From Symsagittifera roscoffensis (taxonomy: Eukaryota; Xenacoelomorpha; Acoela; Convolutidae), in assembly GCF_963678635.1 (NCBI RefSeq), contig NC_087063.1:8900386-8964385 (forward strand): a DNA stretch of 64,000 bases, read 5' to 3'. A model generated the notes under the pieces. That model had not been told where the DNA came from and ran no database searches. It saw only the letters and a list, made by a program, of their open reading frames with translations. Position numbers and translations under genes: made by a program. This document shows positions 54,135 to 64,000 of this stretch, piece by piece; position 1 is the stretch's first letter; each line of letters opens with the position of its first letter.

Positions 54135-55408
54135 GACTACATATTACGGAGGATCCCTGCAGTTATTGGGCTGAGAACAAATCAAATGTAGTTTTTGGGC
54201 TGAGAACAAATCAAATGTACAATTTACGCTGCTTGCTAAAAAAAATCCCAATGGGTTGTCAGGATTGTGTTTTACCCAAAAAATTACAAATAAACATTCT
54301 GTTAACTGTCTTTTGTCCAACGAAAACAAAGAAACATACAAAAATCAATTGTATTTTTTCCGCGCATTAGCCATATACATGAACGGACACAATGATCTTC
54401 ACTCTGACACTGCTAGATACTTCACAGAATCTAGATGAAATTCGGACCAAAATTTTTGCGGAATATACGTTGAAGACTTACCTGTTATCGAGGAAATAAT
54501 TGAACGCAACATCTTTATTTACAATTTTGCTATTCAAGAATGAAAGTACTGGACGAAGTACTGGAAGTACTTTGCTCGACGAAGTACCGGAAGATTTGAT
54601 AAAACAGCCAAACTACTGAGGTTCAACAATCAAATCAATCATAAAAAATGATATAGATAGCTGCTTCAAATGTTTCCAGTGTCCTAGTTGGGAGACTTTC
54701 TGTAAAGAATCTTACAATTTTCAACAAGCCTCTGCTCAGATGCAACGATCGAGTGAGACATATTCACTCAAACAACGTGTTTGAGCTTCGCAAAAAACCT
54801 TGTTTGAAAAACTAGAAGGGTTTAATCTTCCAGTTTGCGAAGGAAAGAAAACCTAGAACACTCTAATTTTGATTCGAATTGTGTTACTACAGAGTAACTG
54901 AAAGAAACAAAATTACACCCTGAATTAGAAAATATGTTCAAATTTCAGTCTTTTTATCGTCGAATCTGATTGATGATCCCATCTTTTTGTACAACAAGGA
55001 TCCACAGGACTTGAATATTGATTTTGTAAGCAACCTCGAGCTGTTGGCTGAGAAAAATACGCGTGCGATGAGAACGAAATTCCAAGTAGATTAGGAAGCC
55101 GTCAAGGAAAAAGCGAAAACGATCTTCGATCACTTCAACAAAAAAGTGCAAAATATTCAGGCAACAACATTGAGTACGAAGCAGAATGCATTGAAGATTC
55201 AGAAAAAGCAGGCTTGTCATCATAATTTAAGAGCTCAGTAAAAATAATTTGAAAAATTGAAACAACATCTTGAGAGATACGTAAATACTTAACCTGTTTT
55301 TGGATTTAACAGCGGCAGATATTTTTTCAAATTGATCAAGTCGTACCTAAACCCTAGTTTGGTTTGCAATAAAGAACAAGAAACATCAGTTATAAAAATA
55401 AAACGAAC
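54135..55408 (+). other. 1.27-kb spacer between the two direct repeats
   Basis: Holds the broken polymerase-like frame (next entry) and, at its start, two copies of a 29-bp unit beginning GGGCTGAGAACAAATCAAATG (54,168-54,219). Confidence 0.7.
54250..55245 (+). pseudogene. Broken DNA polymerase B-type / Polinton-like protein fragment
   Basis: In shifting plus-strand frames: FFRALAIYMNGHNDLHSDTA (about 54,356-54,415), NFCGIYVEDLPVIEEIIERN (about 54,456-54,510), RRSTGRFDKTAKLLRFNNQI, LFEKLEGFNLPVCEG (about 54,800-54,845), PIFLYNKDPQDLNIDF (about 54,978-55,030) with VSNLELLAEKNTRAMRTKFQ, and KKVQNIQATTLSTK (about 55,140-55,180). From memory these blocks, in this order, belong to a large family of invertebrate proteins with a C2H2-like region and a family-B polymerase exonuclease block, carried by Polinton-like or related DNA elements. 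The Cys2 region and exonuclease motif are damaged. Many stops; inactive. Confidence 0.55.
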
Positions 55409-58400
55409 GACTTCGATTCCTTTAAGTTTAACGATGTAAAATTTTTAACATAACAAAAATTTTAGGTGGAGCAACAACTTTGGGTTACTTTCTAAAAGAC
55501 TAGAGCTATCGAAACGAACAATTTTTTCCCTATGAGTGGTTTGACAACTCTGACAAGCTTGAGTTTCCAGAAATGCGCCCGTAAAAGCCTTTTTTAGTAA
55601 AAAATGGACTTGATGAGCAACAAGCACTAAAAACGATTGAAATGAGGACTACCGCATCTGGTTTGGATAATTAAAAAATTTTACGAGAAGTTTGGCAGAA
55701 AAACAAAACCACAGTATTTATTCAAAACCAATTTGATAACCAATTTCATCAAAACAAGTGAATTGATGTAAGAAACTTTGATGCACACTTCCAAATCTTA
55801 GTAGGCCTTCCATTGTGTTCACTGGAAAAGCTGCAGTTGATGAATCATTCATGAGAAATTTATCATGTTTTTGGAAATTATGCAAGTCAAGTTAACCCTT
55901 CTCAATGTGCCAATTTATGCCAAAAAGACTGTACACGAGATTTGCGTTTGACACCTATATGCAGAAAATCAAGGCTATTAGATTTTCGATACTTCTTTTC
56001 TTAATATTTTGTTCAGGTTTACGAAATTCAAAATCCAAAAAAATCTCTTATAGTAGAAAAATTATTTCTTACCAAATTTTTTACCGCCTTGAAAATATTT
56101 TTATATCAAACGTTTAGGACCATAACAATTTTTTCTTGCAATAAATTCACACGCAGCTTTCTGGCGACCTTTAGAAGTTATGTTTTATTCCAAAATTTTC
56201 TCAAGTTTTTCATAATTAGAGCATAAAATGAGTTATAATGGTGATGTTGTTTTACACTGCGAGTCGTACGAGAGTATTATTTTGACCGCAAATAGAGTGG
56301 GTAATGAGGGAACTCTGATGGCAGTGACCTCTCAACACCTGATCGGAATACTCGCCAGACAAAGTACAGTTTGAGCTGTCGAGGACTCGAGAGTCTGTGG
56401 AGATTGAGTGAAGGCAAAAGAAAATTTTGTGGGGTGGGGGCTGGTTGGGCTGTTGTTTGTTTGGTTAAGCATTCAGTGGGAAATCGTGTTGGAGTATACA
56501 AAAACAGCATTGGATTTAAGGAAAGGCGGCTTTGATTATTCATGGGTATGCCGAATAACACTAATAACACGTTGAAAAACATTTGTTTTAAATTTATTTT
56601 TGCGAACTGCTCATTTTTTTGAATCGGTTCGGCTGAAAAGGTTTCAGTATAAGTTCTTCCACAGAGATTACAGGGTTTATCTTTGTGCTACGTTTTCTGA
56701 ATTTCATGGTAAGTTCTGATGTACGTTTGATCTGAAGCTGATGCCGCTCGTGCAGTCATTGGATTTTTCTTTTGGAAAGCAAGTGATGTACGTTAGCTCT
56801 GATCGAATTCTTTTGCCCTATTGAGCAATTCCTCTGGCGATAGCGTTTGAAACGTTTTAATGACCTGCAACAAGATATTCCGCCCATTTCTGATCTAATT
56901 GCTTGCGCAGTAAGCACATCATGGAATGCGTTCAATGCTTGGTTTTGCTCTTTTATCAGTTTGAGAGCGGGTAACGTTCATGTGACTCTTTTCATTTTTC
57001 AAGCTCGTTTCGAGCCATAACTACCATATCCCTAAAAATTCCACATGCCAGTTGTTTTGTATAATCTTTTTATCCTCCTTGCAAGCAGGAAGTGATCTTG
57101 GAATCAAGCTAGAAAGGAGGAAGTAATCTTCTAATCAAACATTTTTCAACATCAAAAAATATATGTTGGGTCCCTCTTTCGGTTTTTTGTCTTTTGGCCC
57201 TCAATTTCGTAATTCGTTTTGTCCACTGCGAGCTCATATTGTAAATCTTAGGCAATTACTGCAGCTGCAATTTCTCCTGTTCTTGGAGTTTCAAGTCTTG
57301 GTTGTGGTTCTTCTAGTACCTCTTTCAGATCTTTTATGGTCAGCGCACTAAGAAGTTGCTCAAACCAATCATTCAATAGCCATAGTGGGTCTGAATTAGC
57401 TGTTAACCAAAAAATGCTGTTCCTAGTGCAGCAATGGCACTATCCTGAGATTTAAGTGCTCAACTCTGCACCCAATGTCGGTCCTTCTGAAGGCAGCCAG
57501 CGCCCGGAATCGGCCCTCTGGTACTCTCGACATCCACACAGGCAACCCGGAGACTGTTTTTCACTTTTCTGTTCCTGTCCCGCTCTTCCTTGGAAAACTC
57601 GAGTCTGTTTATCTCGCTGTAGTGCGCCATGAAGATGTCTGCTTTCTTCGATTTCATGATTGGATGCTTTGGTCCCGCTTGGATGCATTAGATGCATTGG
57701 TCCCGACCTACTCGAAAAAGATGCATCCATGACCCGGCCAACTGTTTTAACTAGTCCTAAAGCTTTAACTAGTCTTCAAATCAAACGTGTTTAGTTTTCA
57801 AAACAATAGATATGTCCCACATTTGGTTTTCTTGCCTTCCGGTCCTCGTTTTCTTGCATCATCTTATCTTATGCGAGCTTAATTTGTACTTTTCGTGCGG
57901 TTACTGCATCTGCATTTTCTGCTCTTGGAGCTTCAAATCTTGGTGGTGGTTTTCCTAGTACCTCCTCCGGAGCTTTCAATAACATTTTCGGATTGACATG
58001 TTCATTAACCGTCGCCGCCATAGAAAACTGCTCCAAACTTTAAACTGCCACGGTGGGTCTGTATTCGCGGCTTACCAGAAAACTGGTGTTCTTATGTCAG
58101 ATCGGTAGTCCTGGATTAGAAATTTTTGCTGGCTCCATATGTGTTACGTCAAAGAACTCAATCTTATAAATGGAAGATTATAAATTTAAAATAGTAGATA
58201 GTACAAGTACTGTCGAATCAGATTTTCTAAGCAAAGCTCGTGTGGCTGAGTCGTAGCTCTAGCGTCAACAAACTGATTGTAGACTGTGTCGCATTCTGTA
58301 GATTTCAGGAGATTGCTTCTCTAGCCTTATTTGATATTATCAATCTCTCTTTTTGACACCGCAAAGTGTTCCCATTGGTAGCGAAATCAGAGGCAAACGA

Positions 58401-60099
58401 AAATCACAACTATCTACAATGACTAATGCGCTAAATTGATGGCAAATATTCCGTATTGTATTATGTTATTGGCCGCCTGTTCGTACTGCTAAGACTGTCT
58501 CGTTCGCTCTCACGACGAAATTTCCAGTGTTAATTAAACTCAGAAAAATATCAGACTTAATACAGAAGGCTTTAATAGGCCGGAATAAAGTCTAACAGAA
58601 TAACCAAGAGAAAAGGGTCCGCAGTCAATCAACGCAATTGCCTAATTGCATATTATTACTAAATGCTCACTAAATGATTCTCTTTCTCCAGAGAATCACA
58701 CATAAGAAATTACACACATTAAACCCATACAAACACTCAGTTTGACCTACTAAAATCAAAACTAACTCTCCGGATCACTATTCTTCTCAAGTACTGTAAC
58801 TGGTTTATCTAACTTCAAAAATCAATGATCTCGATGAGGCCAACTATGAACAAATTTCGTGATCTCTGTTCTCTAACCAACAATGGGAATCCAACTGCTC
58901 TCACTGGTAGCTACTTTTGTACTGCCTAAGGTTAGGCTATCCGCAATGTTTTTCGATGTTTGTCTACTTGAATTTCAGTTGTAGTTATAGTTCATCGTCA
59001 GTTACTCTGGTACGCTTTAAACAAAGTTCTAAATGAACTCTTTCACTGTCAACACTAGTCAAAAAAGTCAACTTCACTATATTTATCTCCAACTAAATTG
59101 TGAAAAAATCGAGTCCAATTTCAGTTGTAAACCAAGATATGTTTAACTACCAAGCCTCCCAAGTTTTTTCTTTATTAGATTACAGTTCCGACCTTCCGGA
59201 GGTAGGGGAAGACCCTTTTATGGGTCGCTAACTCATTCCAAGCATCTAAAACTTCAATCTAAATTCCATTCTAATCCCGTCCCGACCCTCTAGCTATTAG
59301 GAGAACGTAATTTGTTTATAGGGGTCAACTGTACCAAAGAGCCACCTCCGGGGAGTTAAGTAAACATTCCGTCCATTGATGCTATTTAGAAGACCTCCGT
59401 CCCATGCCACGTCCCTACTACTGCCATTTTCCTCCGGGACTCTTTTTCTTTAGTCTAGCTGATTTTCCATTAACAGCTTATTCACCAATCCAAGCTGAAC
59501 CCAATGTTTGCCAAGTCTACTTTAATTAGTTCCACTACTTCAAGATTACAATGTTTAAACTATATCCAATTTCAGCTTCTGCTTTAGTACACAAACGATA
59601 AAATTCTCCCAGTTTCAACTATTGTGATTGAATCCTACTTTCAAAGGGTTGGGGCTGGGGAAGGCGCCACTTTCCTTTGTTATTCAACAGTTTTTGAGAG
59701 TAATTTTGGTCGTGAAAGCCCAAAAATCATTAAAAGTTCACTCCGTCGTCACCAGTGTCAATCTTCTATGTTCGGGTTTAAAAGTCACATGAGGGTCCTA
59801 ACTACCAAGTTTCAACCATATCTCATTAATACTACCCAAGTTGTCCCCTTTCTAAGGTCCATTATCGCTTTCTCTGGTAAAACGCTATTACCACCAAAAG
59901 GAGTTGCTGGACGGGTCTTAGTCACCAGTGGTCTTTTTTTGGGATTCGCGTGTAGTGACCATTGCTGTCATACAATTAATATGCCCCTTTCTCATTGTTC
60001 TGCGTAAATTCCCTGTTTTCGGTTTGAGGGGTGTTTTTCTCAATTCTCAAGTGCTAATCCACCAGTCTTGGGTCAATTTGTAAGACTTGATGTCCTTGT
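55409..60099 (+). repeat. 4.7-kb direct repeat, copy B
   Basis: Begins GACTTCGATTCCTTTAAG and ends CTTGATGTCCTTGT. Compared with copy A it has scattered substitutions and several short deletions (for example near 57,340 relative to 51,340, and 58,320 relative to 52,350). A 127-aa frame (59,624-60,007) is open here but not in copy A, so it is not conserved. Confidence 0.9.
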
Positions 60100-61069
60100 C
60101 CCACTCCGATTACTGGTAACCGAGTTCTAACGAGGCTATCCTAAGTTTCCATTGGAGGGGGGTGTTATCACATCTCTTATCCTGTACTGTTTTATAGTTT
60201 TCACCAGATGAGAGAAAATTTCTTCCAAGATTCCAACTATTTTGAACTTGACTCATTTGCTTGCTTTTCTTTTATCATTTTTATTAGGGAATGTCAAGCT
60301 ACCCATTAACCTTCACCACACTGCATGCATTTCTCAAGGCAAAACTCTCAATCGAAACCTGAGTTCGGGAAAAAGCTGTTAGGATCATCGATCCTACACA
60401 TTCAGTGAACGGTCTCTATGACTTTGGTACAGTTGCATAGTATAAAATGCCCTAATATGTTTGCCCCAAAGTTACTGCCCCAGTACTATCACAATTGAAA
60501 ATAAACCCAAGAACAGGCTTACAATGAAGTGAAGTAACATTTAGGTTTGCACAAAATTAAAATTAAATGACATTGAAGGGTAGTAAAATTGAGAAAAGGT
60601 CTGAATGTTACCCTATTCTGTCGTAGTTTGTCAATTTATAATTGATTCATAAATTAATTGTTAAGGGAATGTTTGTTTGCATTCTTATATTTAGATCGTT
60701 GTCAACTAAATCTATGACAAGAAGCAATGCATCGTTGCTCAAACTTGATACAAAGTCATCCGGGAATCAAGGGATATATTTGTCGTCAACCAAATGTCAA
60801 ACTAGTTTGCTGCATCTGGAAAAGACTGGCCCCTACAGCTCGATATTGAACCCCAGGGTAACTGATTGTTCAGAGAAGTTCACAGTTCTCGTTTAATTGA
60901 ATTGAACCAAAATCTTGGCGTTCCTCCAATAGGAAGGGTAATTTGGAAGTATAATACAGCGAGCGATTTCTTCTACCAAAATTGTGGAAGTTGCCGAATC
61001 CTTGCAACTGTGATGGGAAACGTGTTAGCTCTGAGGCCTTTTTTTGAGATAACGCAATCACTGGCTACC
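60100..61069 (+). other. No recognisable gene
   Basis: An 84-aa frame (60,642-60,896) is followed by an overlapping 165-aa frame into the tandem repeat. Neither has a motif I recognise. Confidence 0.35.
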
Positions 61070-61490
61070 CGGGTTGAGGTTCCAGACTCAGGCATAGTCG
61101 GGCCGAGCAAGAGTTTGAGTCTGCAAAGCCCGGTCATGAGTCGCGCCGTCTTTGGCTTGGTTTGGAAAAGTGCCCCTAATCCGTCTTGGTCTGGAAAATC
61201 GCGTCGTCTCCGTTTGGCTCGCAAAAGTCGCGCCGTATCCACCTCGGTCGTGAAAGTCTGGAAATGGCTGCATTCGGTCACGCAGTTTCCTGAGTTGCGA
61301 TGGTCTCGCCGTGAAAATCGGGACGGATCCTTTTGGTCGCGAAAGTCCAGAATTATCGGTTGAAAAAGTCTAGAAATGAAAATCTGAATATCGGGATGGA
61401 TCAATGTGGTTGTGAAAGTCTAGAAACTCTTAGTTCCGTCGAGAAAATCTGGACTTGCCAAAACTTTGGCGCGAAAGTCTGGATATGAGT
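61070..61490 (+). repeat. Degenerate ~30-bp tandem repeat (minisatellite)
   Basis: About a dozen units with consensus like TTTGGTCGCGAAAGTCTGGAA follow one another, for example near 61,190, 61,215, 61,245, 61,335, 61,410, 61,440 and 61,465. Unit length varies from 27 to 35 bp. It is more GC-rich than its surroundings. Because units are mostly multiples of three, both strands show long frames (60,866-61,363 plus; 61,404-60,973 minus), which are a by-product of the repeat. Confidence 0.65.
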
Positions 61491-63319
61491 AAGAGAACAC
61501 ACCAACCTTTATGCTGAAAGGCAAAAATGTTACCTCAAGAAGGGACAATTCAAGTTTGTCTTGACCGAATGTCTGTTTTTGGAAATGAACTCCCCCTCTT
61601 GTCAAGCACCTGCAGTGTTTTGTCAAGTAACTGTGGAACGCGGATGACTGAGCTGGTAGTCAATGTTTGTGGTTGGAAGCACAGTTAATTTTGTTTACAA
61701 AAACTGGTCAAAACTAAGTTTTCAATTGTTTCTTTAACTGAGCTATTAAATTAGGCCAAGAGTCCTAATAAGACAAATTAGGCAGCGACAGGCAAACTTA
61801 TACCTACAGAAACGAGCTAATTAGTCAAATTGTTGTGTAAACCTATTAAATAGATATTACTGACATTCGGTATTGGAAGGATTACCGTGGCATCAGGATT
61901 ATGACTTAACATCAATAAGCCAACCTAGAAAGGTCTCAATAAAAACAGAGGGATAGGGAAAGAAGTACACGGAAAAGAAAACGATGACAGCTGAGATCAG
62001 TCGCTTACTTGGCCATCAAAAGAAGACACAAAAAGTACTCAAAAGAAAGGTACTCGAGTTACGATTTCATTACAATCGTTAACCTTCCTTTTGCTGAACG
62101 AGCCAGTGCAAACCTGTTGAATGACGTGGTCCGTTTTTTCTGGAGATACTTAAAAAACCATTAATCCAGACGAAATTAAAGCCTGTCATGAGTTACCTGG
62201 TGGCTTTGATGGTTTATATCGCAGTCTAATGGCGAGCAAGTATTTGTTTTGAAGAAACAATTTTTCATTATAGTGCGGAAGATTCGAAAAATTTTCAACC
62301 GATTTTTGAATGAAATATTGCCTAAAGATGAGGCCGCTCTTTAAGCAGATGTGAAAACAAGATTGTTGATTGTTTTTAATTACTAGAATTTGCGTTGCTT
62401 CAGTTATGGTATAAACAGGAAACAGTAAATCTAAGCTGGCTCTGTAAATTAAAAAAAAAAGATGGAATTTTTGGGCATAAATTTAAACGCGGTTTGAAAA
62501 AAAGTAGGAGCGAAACACTAAGCTGACAATAAAGACAGAGGGTAACATGGACAACTCAGAACTTCTCCAGAAAGAAAAAAAAATAAGCCAAGAGTAGCCG
62601 TGAAAACTTTTCTAAAGCAGAAAGTTCCCTATAATATTCCTCATTTGAATGAAAAAAATTTTAGTCAAACTAATTTCATGCGACCAAGTTCTGGTTACAC
62701 AGCCTCACCTCCAAACATTTCTTGTGCGTTTTTTGAACTATTTTCTTTTGAACTGTTTCTAGTTGTACTCGAATGGGTTCAACTCGGCAAATCGAGTTTT
62801 TTTTTATCATTTTCAAATTTTGATTTTTGCGTATAACTGCTATCACTCGATTGAACATTGCCATCGGAAAAAACTGGAAAAAGTAATTTATAAACAGAGC
62901 TAAGAGAGACTATTATCAAATTAAGCTCACCTCACAATCAACAGCCGGCAGTTCTTAAGGTTCTACCAGAAGTACCTGGCAAAAAAAACTAATACGCCTT
63001 AACTTTCTAAGGATGTTTGTTACAATTTTAATCATTATTTTGCTATAGCTGGAACTTAAAATGAATAACCATTCAAACAAAAACAAAGATATCTCTGAAC
63101 CAAAAGCTTTTTTCTCGACAAAAACTAGTAAAATCGAGGAAAAAACAGTAATTGAACTACCAACAAATTTTGCATAAATGTTTATGATTTCAATGTTCGC
63201 CTTGAAAAAAAACTGAAAATTGCTACTGCAAGAGCTCTAACAGATATCCTTAATCATTAAATAATGCACTCCATTTTTCTTGATATTCTCGAATTAGCTA
63301 AAAAAAAACTGCAAATCAC
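61491..63319. other. No recognisable gene
   Basis: AT-rich with short frames. Around 62,170-62,250 the plus strand reads NPDEIKACHELPGGFDGLYR in one frame, which looks like eroded coding sequence but matches nothing I know. Confidence 0.3.
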
Positions 63320-64000
63320 TCAGGTAGTCATCTCTCACAAGGGGGAATTTTTAGACCCATTTCAATATTCTCCACTTTAACTAAAGTGATTGAGCGTTTG
63401 CTCTGTAATCCCATAATTTTTTTTCCTGGAAAAATTAATCTTCTTGCACCAAATCAATTGAGTTTTAGATGGAAAAATGGGAGCTTTTGATGCACTAGCC
63501 TGCAAAGTTTTGGAGTTTGAGTGAGTGTGATTGCTTCAATTGAGCCCAAGTCTAGCAAAAGAGTCTGTTTTTTTCTACAGAGATGTTCATTTCTGAAACT
63601 GAAAGCACTGAGCTTGAAGTTCCGCAAGACTCTATCCTTGGTTACCGTATCCTAACCAATTACACAAAGGATATTCATACGGTTTGCGACCACCTTCATG
63701 CTGTTCTTTACGCGGTCGACACACCTCTGATAATTACAAAGTACAATGACAGATTGAGCGATGAACTGATGGACGTAAATAATTTTTAAATTGAAAAATT
63801 ACTCATTAACACTGACAAAACAAAAGCGGGTGTGTTCCAATTACAGAAAAGCAAAAAATTTTTGTTATCAAATGGAACGAGGAACCTTTAGAAAGTTTCA
63901 ACTTTAAATTATTTGAGAGTGTACTTAGATCGCAAATTCAATTTTGAAGAAAACATAGAAATACTAAGAAAAACTAGATAGTTGCTCCGGAATGTTTTGC
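63320..64000 (+). pseudogene. Degraded LINE reverse transcriptase, cut by the window end
   Basis: Plus-strand pieces in order: PISIFSTLTKVIERLLC-like block (about 63,358-63,410), INLSFRWKNGSF (about 63,450-63,490, the Q-x-GFR region), then the frame 63,583-63,789 with LEVPQDSILGYRILTNYTKD (from VPQGSILGPxLFLxYxND) and LYAVDTPLIIT, in which the catalytic Y-A-D-D reads YAVD. Downstream pieces (NFCYQME, then a thumb-like stretch) continue to the edge. The loss of the first catalytic Asp and the stops show it is inactive. Confidence 0.75.

Noticed and set aside
49395-60099. Interpretation of the 4.7-kb repeats as LTRs
   Set aside because: Ends lack TG...CA, no primer-binding site or purine tract is seen and the spacer has no gag-pol.
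60866-61404. 165-aa (plus) and 143-aa (minus) frames as genes
   Set aside because: Both overlap the 30-bp tandem repeat whose unit length keeps frames open on either strand.

Overview
This window is AT-rich, repeat-dense eukaryotic DNA, almost certainly from an invertebrate animal. There are no bacterial-style operons. The content is metazoan mobile DNA: LINEs, Ty1/copia and Ty3/gypsy LTR elements, hAT-like and other MITEs. Intron-type splice signals also appear. I cannot name the species. Very little looks like host coding sequence. The best case is a minus-strand exon at 46.2-47.1 kb that now carries a frameshift.

Layout. 0-2.4 kb: a decayed LINE on the minus strand (ORF1, endonuclease, start of RT) running off the left edge. 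2.4-21.8 kb: non-coding DNA packed with repeats. These include at least six copies of a hAT-like MITE whose ends resemble CAGGGGCGGATCC, a three-copy 230-240 bp tandem repeat, a second MITE family with TGTTCCGACT ends (one copy is a long foldback), a small MITE with a clean 7-bp target duplication, and a recent 1,671-bp tandem duplication whose second copy carries an extra 712 bp. 21.8-37.6 kb: the main object, a very large minus-strand Ty3/gypsy element with an intact Gag-Pol frame, an intact envelope-type glycoprotein and at least five further frames that touch or overlap each other like a compact viral genome. Its 5' end is lost in an assembly gap (37,645-37,844). 38.8-45.4 kb: a complete but heavily mutated Ty1/copia element on the plus strand with 149-bp LTRs. 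48.7-49.3 kb: a gypsy-type RT remnant. 49.4-60.1 kb: two ~4.7-kb direct repeats flanking a 1.27-kb spacer that holds a broken family-B DNA polymerase-like frame of the kind found in Polinton-like elements. 61.1-61.5 kb: a degenerate ~30-bp tandem repeat. 63.3-64.0 kb: a degraded LINE RT on the plus strand.

How the parts work together. The gypsy element would supply capsid (Gag), protease, RT/RNase H and integrase from one continuous frame. An env-like class of product would come from a downstream, probably spliced, RNA. The functions of the extra frames (two tandem small membrane proteins, a frame without AUG, a 140-aa membrane-anchored protein and a 599-aa protein) are unknown to me. The organisation (pol - 76 aa - 62 aa - AUG-less 378 aa - env - 140 aa - 599 aa, with 4-, 13-, 122- and 4-nt overlaps and a 5-nt gap) is the most unusual thing in the window.
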